A DNA stretch of 64,000 nt from CALVGQ01 sp031551965 (GTDB lineage Bacteria > Bacillota_I > Bacilli_A > Erysipelotrichales > Erysipelotrichaceae). Location: assembly GCA_031551965.1 (NCBI GenBank), contig JAVBMW010000028.1:1-64000 (forward strand), in the 5' to 3' direction. The translations under genes and the position numbers were made by a program. The notes beneath the pieces are model-generated. The model saw nothing but the letters and a program-made list of their open reading frames with translations. It did not search any database and was not told the DNA's origin. Below are positions 36,775 through 44,827 of this stretch, one piece after another (the first letter of the stretch is position 1; the number at the start of each line of letters is the position of its first letter).

Positions 36775-37194
36775 ATGTTTAAAATTAGGAAAGTTTTAAA
36801 GTCAGACAAACAATTTTGGTTCAAGCTTGATAATCATATCAGTAATAAAGAATTTGAAATCAAAGTCCGTGATCAGCAGGGTTATATCATAAGTGATAAT
36901 GAAACTCCCATTGGAGTGATGAGGTATAATTTGTTTTGGGATAATATACCGTTTTTGACTATGATCTATTTTCTTGAAGAGTTTCGCAACAAAACTTATG
37001 GTAAACAAGCCATGTACTTTTGGGAAAACGAAATGCATCAACTAGGATACAAAATGGTCATGACTTCTACCCAGGCAGATGAAGAGGCACAACATTTCTA
37101 TCGAAAATTGGGATATAAAGATAGAGGTAGCATTTTTTTAGATGGAACACCATATGATCAACCACAAGAGATTATTATGATAAAAGTGCTATGA
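36775..37194 (+). CDS. GNAT-family N-acetyltransferase
   Basis: 139 residues with the GNAT fold: FKIRKVLKSD start, substrate strand IGVMRYNLFWDNIPFLTMIYFLEEFRNK, acetyl-CoA loop region YGKQAM, and C-terminal DEEAQHFYRKLGYKDRG. Transfers an acetyl group to an unknown acceptor. ATG 36775 follows GGTGGAGAG. Probably cotranscribed with the DMT transporter. Its stop overlaps a terminator hairpin. Confidence 0.85.
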   Translation: MFKIRKVLKSDKQFWFKLDNHISNKEFEIKVRDQQGYIISDNETPIGVMRYNLFWDNIPFLTMIYFLEEFRNKTYGKQAMYFWENEMHQLGYKMVMTSTQADEEAQHFYRKLGYKDRGSIFLDGTPYDQPQEIIMIKVL

Positions 37195-37229
37195 GTTGGA
37201 GCTGTTTTTGTACTTTCGCCAACTCTTTT
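37193..37229 (+). terminator. Terminator after GNAT gene
   Basis: GAGTTGG (37193-37199) pairs with CCAACTC (37219-37225), followed by TTTTACTG. The 5-prime arm overlaps the GNAT stop codon. Confidence 0.65.
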
Positions 37230-37260
37230 ACTGAACTTAATTATGAAAGGAAAATCTTAT

Positions 37261-38292
37261 ATGCAAAAGACTCTAATTGACTTAGCAAAATATTTAAAGA
37301 GCATAATTCCAGATATTGAAGAAAATTATGATGTTGATCCAAGATTTGAAAAAATCGCAGATCAGGAAGAAATACGTAATGGAATTGTAGCTTTTCGGCA
37401 GTTTTTAATTCGTTTATATGATAATTTAATTGTTCAAGGTGAAGATTATTATACTTCACCAAAAGTTGCCCATGAATATGAAAATCGTACCACTTTATCT
37501 GTATATTACCCATTTTTACATAATGTCAAAACGATCTTGATGAGAATTGGATTGCATGGTAATTTAATTGATCATTCGCAAAGTTTAAGTTGTGATGAGT
37601 CTATGTTTGATAAGAAGTTATCTGGGTCAAGAACTATGGAATGCATAAAATTCTTAATTAATTGTGGATTAATTATTGAAGGAGTTGACTTAACAGATAA
37701 AAAAATAGACTTATCAAATACAGGTGGAATCAAGGTGTTTTTTCCAAGTGATCCAAGAATGCTTATTGGTTTAAAGGTTATGGCAATTGCTGAAGTTGAA
37801 CTTGGAACTCTTGATAATCAGGATGCTTTTATGCGTTGTGATTATAGGATACTGAAAAGTGAAACAACAGATATTATTTCAATATTAAAAGATGCGATGA
37901 AATTTTGTTCAAAAGATGTTCAAAATCTAATATTACATATTCATCATCGGTATTTAGATAAGGGTTTAAAATGTGTGGTAGAGATAAAAGGATATTGGAT
38001 ATTTTTTAAGTATACATACAAAAGAAAAGAATTATTTGGATTCAACATGTCATTAAATAATGGCTTTCAAATCAATGTAAAGGCTGAAAATACATCACAA
38101 TACGCTGAGAATATTAAAAAATATCCTTTGATAATTCAAGAAGAAATATCCAAAGGATATGGATGTGGTAGAAAACGATTTGGCCAATGTGATGGCGGAT
38201 GTAGAGGATTGATTTTACCAATAGATGATTCTATTTTAAAAATCAAACATGACATAGAAAACTGGCTTGATTTAGAAATGTTTTATAGATAA
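37261..38292 (+). CDS. Uncharacterised protein with C-terminal Cys motif
   Basis: 343 residues, no family recognised. The N-terminal half is helical and charged; no membrane segments or signal peptide are visible. The C-terminus has a conserved-looking cluster GYGCGRKRFGQCDGGCRGL (about 310-330) with three cysteines, suggestive of a metal or redox site. ATG behind GAAAGGAAAA. It converges with the HEAT-like gene at 38293 with no gap between the stop codons. Confidence 0.7.
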   Translation: MQKTLIDLAKYLKSIIPDIEENYDVDPRFEKIADQEEIRNGIVAFRQFLIRLYDNLIVQGEDYYTSPKVAHEYENRTTLSVYYPFLHNVKTILMRIGLHGNLIDHSQSLSCDESMFDKKLSGSRTMECIKFLINCGLIIEGVDLTDKKIDLSNTGGIKVFFPSDPRMLIGLKVMAIAEVELGTLDNQDAFMRCDYRILKSETTDIISILKDAMKFCSKDVQNLILHIHHRYLDKGLKCVVEIKGYWIFFKYTYKRKELFGFNMSLNNGFQINVKAENTSQYAENIKKYPLIIQEEISKGYGCGRKRFGQCDGGCRGLILPIDDSILKIKHDIENWLDLEMFYR

Positions 38293-38913
38293 TCAAAATG
38301 TTACACTCTTTATTACTTTCTTTATGCGTGTTACTTGAGCTAAAGTAAGCTCTTCACTTCTTTTAATAAGAACATTAATGAAGTCCTTTGAATTGTTTTC
38401 ATTAACACAAATCATCGCTCTTTGGGCATGTTGAGCAACTTCTTTTGGTCTGCATGTTTCAAGGTGATTGAGTAAAATAGGAAACACAATTTTAGAATAC
38501 TCTTCATTCGCTTTGCATAGTTTCGCAAATACGGTAATGCTATTATCAATTGTAATGACACTTCCATTATTATAGGCATCAAGTAAAATATCTAAATGTT
38601 TGAAGATAGCATCTGCATTCAGCTCAGCGATAGTTGTTAACGCAGTCATACCACCCCAAACTAAGCGATTTTGTTTTGACTGAAGTAGTGCAATGAATTC
38701 TTCAGTGTAACTTGAAATAAGTTTAGGATCTCTAGCACCTACTTCATAAAGCACTTTGATGCAGTCATTTGCTATGGTTGCATTTTTGCTTTTTAATCCA
38801 TCTACAATTTGTTGAACTCCATTTTTATCTTGGGTACTACAAAGAAGTTGTGCTAATTCTATATTTGGTTCTTCATCATTTCTATTCAAAGAATACGCTA
38901 ATTTTTCAATCAT
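38293..38913 (-). CDS. HEAT-like repeat protein
   Basis: 206-residue soluble all-helical protein. Repeating units of about 35 residues are visible (KNATIANDCIKVLYEVGARDPKLIS; NRLVWGGMTALTTIAELNADAIF; RPKEVAQHAQRAMICVNE), consistent with ARM/HEAT repeats, usually a protein-binding scaffold. Behind GGAGG. Role unknown; it shares its stop boundary with the convergent unknown gene. Confidence 0.7.
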   Translation of the reverse strand: MIEKLAYSLNRNDEEPNIELAQLLCSTQDKNGVQQIVDGLKSKNATIANDCIKVLYEVGARDPKLISSYTEEFIALLQSKQNRLVWGGMTALTTIAELNADAIFKHLDILLDAYNNGSVITIDNSITVFAKLCKANEEYSKIVFPILLNHLETCRPKEVAQHAQRAMICVNENNSKDFINVLIKRSEELTLAQVTRIKKVIKSVTF

Positions 38914-38971
38914 TATAAATCCTCCGTTTTGCTTTAATAATTTCAGTATAGCAGATTACAAACTGTTTCAC

Positions 38972-39009
38972 ATAAAAAGATGCAATGAGTTGAATATACT
39001 CATTGCATC
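38972..39009 (-). terminator. Terminator after the chbG-like gene
   Basis: GATGCAATGAGT (38979-38990) pairs perfectly with ACTCATTGCATC (38998-39009). On the minus strand it is followed by TTTTTATG, ending the esterase-MBL-ChbG operon. Confidence 0.85.
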
Positions 39010-39014
39010 AATGA

Positions 39015-39782
39015 TCATAATTTTGAATAATTGATTAATTCAATATAGTTGTCTTTTATGTATTCAATCAATTCTTTACTTAAGAAAACTTCTAAATCTT
39101 TTTCGCGATAATCATTAAGTGGTGATAATTTTCTTAAAATATCATCGCTATAACCAACGTGGCATCCTATCTCTACTACTTCTTTATCCAATTCAGATTT
39201 AAGATAGCTGATGATATTTTTAGTGACATGATGGGGTACATCAGAATTAAAGTAAAGAGAATCTGTCAACTTCACTTGTGAAGCTTGAAAAGTGATAGTT
39301 GCTTCTTCATTGTTGAACAGTACTGATTCATTTCGCAATGGAACATTATATTTCCTTGCGAGTTTAATGAATAAGTCTCTAGTTTGTGTAGAGTGATTCA
39401 TGAATCCATGATGAGTATCAATATGATTCAGTTTAAGCCCACTGTTAAGTAATGCTTGAATCTGAGCTTCCAGTTCCATTTCAACTTCTTCGATCGCTAT
39501 TTCTTTTTGCATTAATTGCTGTGGCAAATAGAAGTAACCTTTTTCATTGACTAGTGTTGGTACGCGTTTTGGATCAGTGATTGGTTTTCCCATAGTCAAT
39601 AGGCAATGGATTCCCATTTCAGTGATTCCGTTTTCTAAGGCAAGCTTTGCACTTTCTGCAAAATAAGGAGAGCTGACCAATGCACTGGTATCAGTTACGA
39701 CACCAAGTTTCATTGCCTCAATAATTCCTTTTGATACACCAAGCGTAAGTCCGTAATCATCAGCATTCACAATTAACTTCAT
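39015..39782 (-). CDS. ChbG/YdjC-family carbohydrate deacetylase
   Basis: 255 residues with the YdjC-family metal motifs: NADDYG at the N-terminus (Asp ligands) and HIDTHHG in the middle (His ligands). Known members remove acetyl groups from chito-oligosaccharides or their phosphates in the cytoplasm. Third gene of the leftward operon, 11 bases after an MBL hydrolase gene. Together with the esterases it suggests that the cluster strips acyl groups from imported sugars (inference). Confidence 0.85.
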   Translation of the reverse strand: MKLIVNADDYGLTLGVSKGIIEAMKLGVVTDTSALVSSPYFAESAKLALENGITEMGIHCLLTMGKPITDPKRVPTLVNEKGYFYLPQQLMQKEIAIEEVEMELEAQIQALLNSGLKLNHIDTHHGFMNHSTQTRDLFIKLARKYNVPLRNESVLFNNEEATITFQASQVKLTDSLYFNSDVPHHVTKNIISYLKSELDKEVVEIGCHVGYSDDILRKLSPLNDYREKDLEVFLSKELIEYIKDNYIELINYSKL

Positions 39783-39793
39783 AATGTTTTCCC

Positions 39794-40597
39794 TTATTGC
39801 TTGGGTAGTGTAATTGCGATGCGTCCATGTTTTACAGTAGGAGTGCCTTGTTGCAAGACAATGGTTGCAGAGACATCAACGATGGACTTCGCACAATCGA
39901 TATATTCATCAATAAAGCTTACATCGATTGGTTTTAAGTGATGACCAGGCCATATCTCGTCATACTCATTGGATAAACTTTTTAAATGTTCCATGGATGC
40001 AAGAAACTGGTCAGGAGTTGAGGCAAGATCCATGTGCAATAGAATTCCTTTATCACATACCATATCTCCACTGAATAGTTGGCGATTTTCACGATCCAAA
40101 ACACAAATCGATCCTTTGGTATGACCAGGTGTTGCGATTACTTCCAGTTTTCTGTTACCTAAATCAAAAATGTGTCCGTCTTTGATATATTCATAATTAC
40201 CTTGCATGGTTGTGCCATTTTTGACTTGATCAAATTCTTTCTTTAAGATAAATCTTACAAAACCTGGCATCATAGTATTGATTTGATTGTTAAGGTATGA
40301 AGGCGTGGTTTGTAAAACCAACAATTCTTTATCAACATCCAAAAGGTAGATTTTATCGAAATAACGATTTGAACCAATATGATCAAGATGAGCATGCGTG
40401 CATAAAACTTCGATTGGTTTGTCGGTTAGTTTTTTGACTTCTTCTGCAAAGCCATCAAGTGCCATACAAGTATCGATCAAAATCGCTTTATCCTGTCCGA
40501 TCACCAGATACGCAGAAGATTCACTGGTAAGTAAATGTTGTTCGATCAGCCAAGTATCATGACCAATATTTTTCGAGATATATTTAACTTTTCCCAT
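39794..40597 (-). CDS. Metallo-beta-lactamase-fold hydrolase
   Basis: 267 residues with the full dinuclear zinc motif H68-x-H70-x-D72-H73 (THAHLDHIG), H159 (TPGHTKGS), D178 (FSGDMV) and H219 (WPGHH). Superfamily members include glyoxalase II, lactonases and phosphodiesterases; the substrate cannot be told. It has a paralogue at 46520 on the other arm of the cluster. Nine bases downstream of the esterase gene, so cotranscribed. Confidence 0.85.
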   Translation of the reverse strand: MGKVKYISKNIGHDTWLIEQHLLTSESSAYLVIGQDKAILIDTCMALDGFAEEVKKLTDKPIEVLCTHAHLDHIGSNRYFDKIYLLDVDKELLVLQTTPSYLNNQINTMMPGFVRFILKKEFDQVKNGTTMQGNYEYIKDGHIFDLGNRKLEVIATPGHTKGSICVLDRENRQLFSGDMVCDKGILLHMDLASTPDQFLASMEHLKSLSNEYDEIWPGHHLKPIDVSFIDEYIDCAKSIVDVSATIVLQQGTPTVKHGRIAITLPKQ

Positions 40598-40606
40598 AGT
40601 TTTCTC

Positions 40607-41491
40607 CTACTTTTGTTTCTTGAAGAAATCAAGAATTGGTAAAATGTTTTGTGGTTCAAGATAATCTGGGCCACCACCTGCATGAGCAGAACCTTCCAGA
40701 CAATGAATCACTAAGTTATCAGGTGTTGCATTTTTAGCTTTAGATAATAGATCATAGAAATGCTGGACATCACAAAAATTGATTGCTGGATCTTTTGTCC
40801 CTGACTGCAAATAGAAAGGCGGAATTGTATCTCCAATATAATTTTCTGCACTGGCGATTTTCATTTCTTCAAGTGCCTTTGCAGGTTTTTTACCTAAAGC
40901 ATCCTTAGTCATGATTGGAAACATGATGCGTTGATATAATGTCTTTTTACGTGTTTCATGAAACCAAGTAAAACTGATTACCGGACAAAGTGCTGCAATC
41001 CCTTTTACTGCGTAAGGGGCATTTTCATTATGACCTTTTAGTCCAACCATGGATACTAAACTTCCACCAGCTGAGGTACCATATAAGAAAAGACGTTCAG
41101 GGTCAATGTTGTACTCTTTAGCGTGGTCTTTGATATGAAGAATAGCTGCAATGACATCATCCAGTTGTTGATGATGGCGTACTTTTGGAGCTAGCCGATA
41201 ATTCATGGATACCATGGCAAAGCCTTCCTGCATCGCAAAGAAACCAGGATACATATGCCAATCTCTTTTATCCATATACTTGAAACCACCACCATGGACG
41301 ATGATCACTACTGGAAGTGGTTCATCCGTTGGATTTTCTAGATAATATAGATCATATTTTTGAAGTGGATCTTCGCCATAAGCGATATCGAGTTGTTTGT
41401 TTGTGATCCAGTCGATTTTTGGAACTGGAATGTTGGGGGTCATATCGATCCATTCTGGTACAAATTTAGTCTTACGAATTGGAGCTGCCAT
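40607..41491 (-). CDS. Alpha/beta hydrolase, HSL-type esterase
   Basis: 294 residues with oxyanion motif HGGG (66-69), nucleophile S140 in GTSAGG, D234 (SGTKDP) and H270 (GSAHAGG): a complete catalytic triad of the hormone-sensitive-lipase-like esterases. It is clearly paralogous to the C-terminal half of the fusion protein at 42518; both carry PVPKIDWITNKQLDIA followed by GEDPLQK. No signal peptide, so cytoplasmic. First gene of the leftward operon, divergent from the AraC gene. Probably deacylates a sugar ester (inference). Confidence 0.86.
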   Translation of the reverse strand: MAAPIRKTKFVPEWIDMTPNIPVPKIDWITNKQLDIAYGEDPLQKYDLYYLENPTDEPLPVVIIVHGGGFKYMDKRDWHMYPGFFAMQEGFAMVSMNYRLAPKVRHHQQLDDVIAAILHIKDHAKEYNIDPERLFLYGTSAGGSLVSMVGLKGHNENAPYAVKGIAALCPVISFTWFHETRKKTLYQRIMFPIMTKDALGKKPAKALEEMKIASAENYIGDTIPPFYLQSGTKDPAINFCDVQHFYDLLSKAKNATPDNLVIHCLEGSAHAGGGPDYLEPQNILPILDFFKKQK

Positions 41492-41586
41492 TTGTGTTAC
41501 CTCCTTATATTTATTTTTTTGATCATTTCTTTAATGTCAGTATACTGGAAGGAAAACGACCTGTATCCTAAAAATTTAATATATAT

Positions 41587-41651
41587 CTTAAAATTTTAAG
41601 CAAGATTAAAAATTTATGATAGAATGATATTGAAATGTTGGTAGCGCTATC
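41587..41651. promoter_or_regulatory. Control region with cre-like palindrome before AraC
   Basis: CTTAAAATTTTAAG (41587-41600) is a perfect palindrome. TATGAT (41615-41620) is a likely -10 box. GGTAGCGCTATC (41640-41651) is a near-perfect palindrome around AGCGCT, and TGGTAGCGCTATCA resembles a cre (12 of 14 positions), fitting CcpA or a LacI-type regulator binding just downstream of the promoter. Confidence 0.55.
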
Positions 41652-41692
41652 ATTTCAAAAGCTAATTGACAATAAGAGAAGGAAAATAAAAT

Positions 41693-42427
41693 ATGTCAAA
41701 ATCCTACTATGAAGACGAACAACCAATAAAACATACTCCTTTTTATCTTGAACAAAAGCTAATCAACAATATCACTTCCGGTCATTTGGAAAATGCTTTG
41801 ATGGATTTAAAAGAGATCAACAAAAACGAAAAAGCTGTTTTAGCTGATGATCCACTTCGATCAGCTAAAAATTCAATTATTTGTAGTTGTACTTTCTTTG
41901 CCAGAGCGGCTATCAATGCAGGTGTATCACCTGAAATTGCGTTTACGATGAGTGATCAGTATATCAGAAGATTAGAGCTGCTTGAGACAACTGCAAAAGT
42001 CTTGGCTTTTGAATATGAGATTTTGACGGGTTACATTAAGTTAGTGCAAACACTATTAGATAATAAATATTCCAATGTCGTTGTTTTGACTATGCAGTTT
42101 ATTAACAGCAATCTTAAAAAGGAACTTTCACTGAATTCAATAGCAGAAAAAGTCTATGTGCATCCCAACTACTTAAGTACTGTATTCAAAAAAGAAACAG
42201 GAAAGAATGTCATCACTTTTATTAATGAACAAAGAATAAAAGAAAGTTCATTTTATGTAGCCCGTACCGATAAAAGCATTCCAGCTATTGCTTATTTATA
42301 TAAATTCTGTAACCAATCTTATTATATCAAGTTGTTTAAAGAACACTATGGCGTAACTCCGATCCAATATCGTAAATCATTGGATGTTCAAAGTAGTGCA
42401 TTGTTGCAAGAAATAGAAATGTCTTAA
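41693..42427 (+). CDS. AraC-family regulator of the esterase cluster
   Basis: 244 residues. It lacks a cupin; the N-terminal part is helical with DDPLRSAKNSIICSCTFFARAAI, a segment common in YesN-like regulators. The C-terminal AraC domain covers about 140-235 (LSLNSIAEKVYVHPNYLSTVFKK and IPAIAYLYKFCNQSYYIKLFK). It sits at the centre of the divergent cluster, between the esterase operon and the transporter-esterase fusion, and is the likely shared regulator. Confidence 0.84.
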   Translation: MSKSYYEDEQPIKHTPFYLEQKLINNITSGHLENALMDLKEINKNEKAVLADDPLRSAKNSIICSCTFFARAAINAGVSPEIAFTMSDQYIRRLELLETTAKVLAFEYEILTGYIKLVQTLLDNKYSNVVVLTMQFINSNLKKELSLNSIAEKVYVHPNYLSTVFKKETGKNVITFINEQRIKESSFYVARTDKSIPAIAYLYKFCNQSYYIKLFKEHYGVTPIQYRKSLDVQSSALLQEIEMS

Positions 42428-42517
42428 TATTTTATTAATAGAATGAGAAAATTAATATAATTAAAATACCACAATGATATACTTTCATTAAATAAGCATC
42501 CTTTATGGAGGTATATA

Positions 42518-44824
42518 ATGAGTGAAAAAATAAAAAAGAAAAATCAAGCAACACCCAAAGAACATCTATCTTATGCGATGTATTTCTTTGGACAAAACAT
42601 TTTTGGTGCCATCGTTGGAAGCTATTTGTCATTATATTTTACTGAGAGTGGTGTTTTAGCGGTTGCCGTAGGCGTTTTATTTATTGTGGCAAGAATCTGG
42701 GAAGCGATAAGCGGACTAATTTTAGGATCTATAGTAGAACGAGTAAAATTTAAAAATGGAAAATATCTACCATGGGTAAAACTTTCAATTTTTTTAGTTC
42801 CTTTAAGCATGTTACTCATGTTTTCACTACCACAAACAGTCAGCTCAGAAATAAAAATTCTTTGGGCAAGTTTGACTTATCTAATGTATGGAATGGCTTA
42901 TAATTTGGGAGATGCAACAGCCTTTGCCTTATCATCAGCGATGAGTCTTGATGTCAATGAGCGAGGAACACTGATTTCACAAGGAAGATTACTAGGAAAC
43001 CTTGGTGGAGCAGTTGTCATGTTTATCGTACCTTTTATCTATCCTGCGATTGGTTGGTTTTTTACAGTATTAATTCTGACAGCATTAGCGACATTGACAA
43101 TGATTTTTGTCCCATTTACAGTTAAAGAACGATACGTATTTCAAAATGAAAATCCAGTTACTATCAAAGATATCATTGAACAATTAAAAGTAAATAAACC
43201 GATGTTGTACTATTTATTGAGTATTATCGTTTTAAACGCAACCAATACAGCACAATCTGTAGCGACTTTTTTTGCGATTCATTGTTTAGGAAGCCCAGAA
43301 ATGACTGCGCTTGTTTTAGCACTTCTAGCATTACCTGCTTTGATTTTTACTGCAGTACTTCCAGCTTTAATGAAACGATTTGATAAGTTTGATATTTATA
43401 TTGGAACAATCGTGTTAAGTATTGTGATCAATGTTGGTAGTTATTTTATAGGATATCAGAATTTTATATTATTTGCGGTTTTCTGTGTTTTAAAAGGAAT
43501 TGGCTTTGGTGGTGCTTTAACAATGATGTTTATGTTTACGGCAGACTGTGTTGAATATGGACATTTTAAAACTGGTGAGCAAATTGAAGCCATAGGATTT
43601 TCAATGCAAGGATTTGCAGTAAAAGTACAAATGGCAATTTCTGGTGGAATAGCGATGTTTATGTTGGCAGCTTTTGGATTTGCAGAAGGAACTAACGTTG
43701 TCCAAAGTCCACAAGCGATACAAGGTATATGGATTTTATTCAGCTTATTTCCAGCATTAGGACAAACACTTGGATTACCTTTGTTGCTATTAGGTTATCC
43801 TTTAAGAGATAAAGATGTAAAAATTTTGGTAGAGGCTAATCATGGACTTATAAGTAAAAATGAAGCATTGGAAAAGTTGAGTCCAATGCTTACAAAGGCA
43901 ATGAAAAAACAACAATTAAAAGATGAAAAACGATATCCTATGCGACTTTCTGGTTTTAAAGAAGAATGGATGGACATGACTTTTTCTTTACCAGTTCCTA
44001 AGATCGACTGGATCACAAACAAACAACTCGATATCGCTTTTGGGGAAGATCCACTACAAAAAATGGATATTTATTTCCCAAACAATAAACCAAAACCAGA
44101 AAAAGGATATCCGCTTGTCATCATCATTCATGGTGGTGGATTCAGTCATATGGATAAAACAGACTGGCACCTTTATCCTGGATTCCATGCCTTAGAACGT
44201 GGATTTGCAGTAGCATCGATTAATTATCGGTTACTACCAAAACATAAAATGCCGACTTGCAAAGAAGATGGTGCCTTAGCTATTTCTTTTTTGAAAAATA
44301 AAGCTAAAGAGTTTGGCTTTGATGGTGATAATTTCTTTCTGTATGGTACATCAGCAGGAGGAAATATTGCTTCAGTTGTAGCTTTTGAAGCTGCTTTAAA
44401 TAATACTGATTATCAGGTAAATTCAATCGCCTGCTTATGTCCGATGACAAGCATTGAAGATGTCGTTATTGATACAACAAGTTCAAAACCATATTTGAAA
44501 CCATTTTATGAAATAATCCATCGTAGCCTTTTTGGAACAACTAGTAAAAAAGACCCTGAACTTATAAAGAAGATGGGGGCAGAAAATTATATTCATAAAA
44601 ATGTTCCTCCTGTTTATATTCAACATGGAACACTAGATAAAGATGTTCCAATTAAATTCTCAGAACTTTTTTATGATCGATTAATAAAACAAACCGATTT
44701 AAATAATGATGATTTGATATTTGATAAGCTTGAAGGTGCAGGGCATTGCGGAAGTGATATTTTCTTTTTCCAGAACGAAAACATTGATCGAATTCTTGAA
44801 TTTTTTGAAAGGCATAAGGTATAA
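42518..44824 (+). CDS. GPH-type sugar symporter fused to an esterase
   Basis: One uninterrupted 768-residue frame. Residues about 10-445 are a twelve-segment GPH-family symporter of the MelB/XynB type (PKEHLSYAMYFFGQN; MFTADCVEYGHFKTGEQIEAI). A short helical linker follows (about 450-475). Residues about 475-768 are an HSL-type esterase with HGGG at 538-541, S612 (GTSAGG), D707 (HGTLDKDVP) and H743 (GAGHCG). With an even number of membrane segments both ends should face the cytoplasm, so the esterase would meet incoming substrate. LacS-like symporters carry an EIIA domain at this position instead. GGAGGT precedes the ATG. Confidence 0.9.
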   Translation: MSEKIKKKNQATPKEHLSYAMYFFGQNIFGAIVGSYLSLYFTESGVLAVAVGVLFIVARIWEAISGLILGSIVERVKFKNGKYLPWVKLSIFLVPLSMLLMFSLPQTVSSEIKILWASLTYLMYGMAYNLGDATAFALSSAMSLDVNERGTLISQGRLLGNLGGAVVMFIVPFIYPAIGWFFTVLILTALATLTMIFVPFTVKERYVFQNENPVTIKDIIEQLKVNKPMLYYLLSIIVLNATNTAQSVATFFAIHCLGSPEMTALVLALLALPALIFTAVLPALMKRFDKFDIYIGTIVLSIVINVGSYFIGYQNFILFAVFCVLKGIGFGGALTMMFMFTADCVEYGHFKTGEQIEAIGFSMQGFAVKVQMAISGGIAMFMLAAFGFAEGTNVVQSPQAIQGIWILFSLFPALGQTLGLPLLLLGYPLRDKDVKILVEANHGLISKNEALEKLSPMLTKAMKKQQLKDEKRYPMRLSGFKEEWMDMTFSLPVPKIDWITNKQLDIAFGEDPLQKMDIYFPNNKPKPEKGYPLVIIIHGGGFSHMDKTDWHLYPGFHALERGFAVASINYRLLPKHKMPTCKEDGALAISFLKNKAKEFGFDGDNFFLYGTSAGGNIASVVAFEAALNNTDYQVNSIACLCPMTSIEDVVIDTTSSKPYLKPFYEIIHRSLFGTTSKKDPELIKKMGAENYIHKNVPPVYIQHGTLDKDVPIKFSELFYDRLIKQTDLNNDDLIFDKLEGAGHCGSDIFFFQNENIDRILEFFERHKV

Positions 44825-44827
44825 AAT

